DNA from: Calditrichia bacterium | GTDB taxonomy: Bacteria > Calditrichota > Calditrichia > RBG-13-44-9 | Assembly (NCBI GenBank): GCA_026991005.1 | Contig: JALXCH010000105.1 | Location: 1-8,006 of the forward strand | DNA: 8,006 nt | Direction of reading: 5' to 3' | Shown: positions 5,801-8,006 of the stretch, in pieces | Layout of the letters: each line of letters opens with the position of its first letter | How positions within the stretch are numbered: position 1 is the first letter of the stretch | Made by a program: the position numbers and the translations under genes | Notes under the pieces: model-generated | Told to the model about the DNA's origin: nothing | Databases searched by the model: none | The model's input: only the letters and a program-made list of their open reading frames with translations

Positions 5801-6460
5801 CTATAATTTAATTCGTGAAAGTATGTAATCAAACTGATTTTGAATAATTTTCCAGGGAATTGCTCCAGCTCGGAGGGAACGAAGCTCTCGTTTTTCCACA
5901 TCAAGTTGGATGATGGTGGAGGGTGTTTTGTAAATGGTTTCGCCTCCGTCCAATACCAGAGCAACACCGTCTAAAATACTTTCGGGAATGTCCATGACCC
6001 GTTCCGGAGCCCTCTGGCCACTCAAATTAGCACTGGTAGTAATTACCGGAGTTCCCGCCACTCTTACCAATTCCACAGACAGGGGATGGTTGGGGTAGCG
6101 AAATCCCAGATAATCGAACTGATTCCAGTAAGCGATGGGGAGCTTCCGTTGCCGGGGTAATAAAATGGTAATGGCGTCCGGAAAAATTTCCTCCAGAAAC
6201 TGCTGCACCCAGGTTAGTGCAACACCCGAGATTTCCAGCATTCTCTCCACCGAATCCACCAGAATGGAAAACGGCTGCACCGGTTTCCGCTGTTTCAATC
6301 GAAAAACCGCGTGTAGAGCTTCTTCATTTAGATAATCCCCTGCCAGACCGTACACTGTTTCGGTTGGATGACAGATGATTTCACCCTGACGAATCAGCTC
6401 GGCTGCCTGCTGTACAATCTCCGGCTCCGGTTGGAACGGATCAATGTTCACAATTTTCAT
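5801..6460 (-). CDS. tsaC: L-threonylcarbamoyladenylate synthase (TsaC/YrdC/Sua5 family)
   Basis: A 219-aa protein of YrdC-domain length, without the extra C-terminal domain of Sua5. It makes threonylcarbamoyl-AMP from threonine, bicarbonate and ATP, the first step of t6A formation at position 37 of ANN-decoding tRNAs. Visible motifs are HPTETVYGLAGD (31-42), KQRKPVQPFSILV (56-68), the nucleotide-binding TTSANLSGQ (141-149), STIIQLD (181-187) and LRAGAI (196-201). It acts in the cytoplasm. ATG 6460 lies inside the end of the heptosyltransferase gene (20-bp overlap) with only a weak AGAG upstream, which points to translational coupling. The pairing with a downstream LMW phosphatase matches ywlC-ywlE of Bacillus. 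Confidence 0.93.
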   Translation of the reverse strand: MKIVNIDPFQPEPEIVQQAAELIRQGEIICHPTETVYGLAGDYLNEEALHAVFRLKQRKPVQPFSILVDSVERMLEISGVALTWVQQFLEEIFPDAITILLPRQRKLPIAYWNQFDYLGFRYPNHPLSVELVRVAGTPVITTSANLSGQRAPERVMDIPESILDGVALVLDGGETIYKTPSTIIQLDVEKRELRSLRAGAIPWKIIQNQFDYILSRIKL

Positions 6461-7499
6461 AGATCATCTCTTGCGCTATTTTGAATACCCGCTCCGGGTG
6501 TAAATCCCGCATACATTTAAAATGTTTTTCCGGGCATTTCCTTCCCCCGTGAATTCCACAAGGGCGACAGGATAACCCGGTAATCTCGGCAATTCGATCG
6601 TTTTCCCCATAGGGGTAAAATCCAAATCTGGGTACGGTTGGACCAAAAATCGTTAACACGGGAACGCGCATGGCGACTCCCAGATGGGTGGGAGCACTAT
6701 CGTTACTGACAACCAAGCAGGCTCGAGACATCAGCTCTGCCGTTTGACGCAAAGTAAAATAACCCATACACTCCAGAATTCTATGACCTTCCGCACTTTC
6801 CTGAATTGCCTTTAATAAAAATCGGTCATCTTTCGAACCGATTATTATCGACCGTACCCCAATTTTTTCAAGTAAAAGAATCAGTTTTCCCCAATAGGCA
6901 GCTGGCCAACGTTTGGTTGGCCAGATAGACCCTGGCGCCAATATTGCTAACTGCTCTGCCGGGCTAATGCCCTTTTCCTTTAGCCAGGAATCCACTCTCT
7001 CCCGATCGCTGGATGTGGGATACAAACGGGGGAAAACTTTATGGTTAGACCGATATCCCAGCGGTTCCAGCAAACTCAGATTGCGCTCAATCTCGTGAAT
7101 GTGCTGTTGATATGGAACCTTATCGGAATACAGAAACGCACCACTCCCCGTGGAAAATCCAATTCTTCGGGGAATCCGGGCCTGATACGCCAGAAAAGCA
7201 CTGCGAAAAGAGCGATGTGGAAGTAGAGCTACCTGGAAATGTTCTTCGCGAAGTCTGGCAACGAATTTCAGAAATGGAACAACCCCTTTATCCCGGTTCC
7301 GTTTGTCCAGAATCCAAAGGCGATGAATCTCCGGCACCGTTTCCAGTAAATTCCGGGAAATTGGAATAGCCAGAAAATGAATTTCGCTTTTCGGGTAACG
7401 TTTGGCCAGTTCCTGAACCAGCGGGAGCGTGAGCACCACATCGCCAATAAAAGCCGTCTGAACAATCAGAATCTTGTGAAAAGGAGAATCAGTCTTCAC
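6441..7499 (-). CDS. waaF: ADP-heptose:LPS heptosyltransferase, GT9 family (WaaF-like)
   Basis: A 352-aa GT-B glycosyltransferase of family GT9, which adds heptose from ADP-heptose to the LPS inner core on the cytoplasmic side of the inner membrane. The N-terminal Rossmann half has ILIVQTAFIGDVVLTLPLV (10-28) with the catalytic Asp20. The C-terminal donor half has APGSIWPTKRWP (188-199) with Lys196, and SNDSAPTHLGVA (265-276) with Asp267. CRPCGIHGGRKC then CM (Cys311, 314, 322, 329) matches the Cys-rich segment of heptosyltransferase II. The start is GTG 7499; no ATG exists between the upstream stop codon and the first conserved strand, and no clear ribosome site precedes it. It begins 42 bp after the SnoaL-like gene. 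Assignment to type II rather than type I or III is likely but not certain. Confidence 0.9.
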   Translation of the reverse strand: MKTDSPFHKILIVQTAFIGDVVLTLPLVQELAKRYPKSEIHFLAIPISRNLLETVPEIHRLWILDKRNRDKGVVPFLKFVARLREEHFQVALLPHRSFRSAFLAYQARIPRRIGFSTGSGAFLYSDKVPYQQHIHEIERNLSLLEPLGYRSNHKVFPRLYPTSSDRERVDSWLKEKGISPAEQLAILAPGSIWPTKRWPAAYWGKLILLLEKIGVRSIIIGSKDDRFLLKAIQESAEGHRILECMGYFTLRQTAELMSRACLVVSNDSAPTHLGVAMRVPVLTIFGPTVPRFGFYPYGENDRIAEITGLSCRPCGIHGGRKCPEKHFKCMRDLHPERVFKIAQEMIYENCEH

Positions 7500-7541
7500 C
7501 GGATTAACATTCGTTCGGTTAAAATTCTGGGCGAAAAATGA

Positions 7542-7925
7542 TTAGTGCGCCCGGGAAAAATGTTCGTGAACAATCTTCCACCCATCTTCCGTTTTCCGGA
7601 AAACATGGGTGCCTCTGCCAGGAATTTCAGTGGTCTTGTCCCCACTTTTTAGGGTCACTTTCCAGTAGAAGGTTAGAATGGCTACATCCCCCATTTCCGT
7701 AGCTTCTGCCTCGCTAAATTCATAGGAAACCTGTTCCGCTTCCGAAAGGTAGTATTCAAACGTCTTCTGCAATTCTTCTTTACCATAGAAACGAGTATGT
7801 CGGGTGGAAGAAAATCCCATGATAGCATCATCAAAATGCTGTAAGATCGCGGGAATATCTTTGCGGTTAAACGCTTCGGCACAGGCTTGTTCCACCTGAA
7901 CCAATTCCTCTAAAATATCACCCAT
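7542..7925 (-). CDS. SnoaL/NTF2-like small protein (DUF4440 type)
   Basis: A 127-aa cytoplasmic protein with the NTF2-like cone fold pattern. A helical N-terminus contains AFNRKDIPAILQHFDDA (18-34), then FYGKEELQKTFEYYL, then strands ending in the typical GRGTHVFRKTEDGWKIVHEHFS (103-124). Members act as small enzymes or ligand-binding proteins, and sequence alone does not give the substrate. ATG 7925 has a strong ribosome site (GGGGAG, five bases upstream). It is the first visible gene of the operon with waaF, tsaC and the phosphatase. The 81 bp ahead hold several weak promoter candidates, such as TTGGAG-17-ATAAAT, none convincing. No functional link to LPS or tRNA modification is apparent. 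Confidence 0.85.
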   Translation of the reverse strand: MGDILEELVQVEQACAEAFNRKDIPAILQHFDDAIMGFSSTRHTRFYGKEELQKTFEYYLSEAEQVSYEFSEAEATEMGDVAILTFYWKVTLKSGDKTTEIPGRGTHVFRKTEDGWKIVHEHFSRAH

Positions 7926-8006
7926 ATCTGCTCCCCCTTATTTATTCTTAAACTGAACCACACTCCAAATTACAAAATGATTGGGAAAATTCAAAACGAA
8001 ATGGGG

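Overview
The window (about 45% GC by eye) looks like a chromosomal stretch from a Gram-negative bacterium. The signs are an ADP-heptose:LPS heptosyltransferase, the remains of an RND efflux system with a lipoprotein adaptor, and a large catalytic subunit of the NuoG / formate-dehydrogenase type. Shine-Dalgarno sites of GGAGG type precede some genes, and none of the three tRNA genes encodes CCA. I cannot fix the phylum. An FCB-like or Calditrichota-like lineage is only a guess from GC content and gene style.

Left part, plus strand. The window opens inside the C-terminal part of a molybdopterin-type NuoG-like protein (3-1040). A small Cys-rich zinc-ribbon protein (1089-1499) follows, with a weak terminator at its end. 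tRNA-Thr(CGT) at 1599-1671 has its own promoter. A 363-bp gap carries promoter-like elements and a leader with two predicted hairpins, leading into an unrecognised 277-aa lipoprotein (2035-2868).

Middle, minus strand. The convergent gap at 2869-3129 has no clear gene but two long inverted repeats and an unexplained stop-free frame. tRNA-Cys(GCA) and tRNA-Ala(GGC) follow, the latter with a good TTGACA-17-TAAATT promoter. Next comes the main anomaly. The first 80 codons of an RND periplasmic adaptor lipoprotein run directly, and out of frame, into the last ~80-100 codons of an RND pump. This is what a single internal deletion of an adaptor-pump operon, perhaps 3-4 kb, would leave. Its promoter, with a 12-bp palindrome between -35 and -10, is still there. 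Upstream lies a 223-aa membrane protein with an HEINH motif, resembling an M50-type intramembrane metallopeptidase.

Right part, minus strand. Four genes probably form one operon, in transcription order: a SnoaL/NTF2-like protein (7542-7925), a WaaF-type heptosyltransferase (6441-7499), a TsaC/YrdC/Sua5-type threonylcarbamoyl-AMP synthase (5801-6460, overlapping waaF by 20 bp) and a low-molecular-weight protein phosphatase (5249-5779). The synthase-phosphatase pair recalls ywlC-ywlE of Bacillus. The phosphatase has Val where arginine phosphatases have a selectivity Thr, which points to phosphotyrosine.

I found no clear new multi-gene system. The best leads are the efflux-operon deletion scar, the membrane metalloprotease candidate and the structured gap at 2869-3129.
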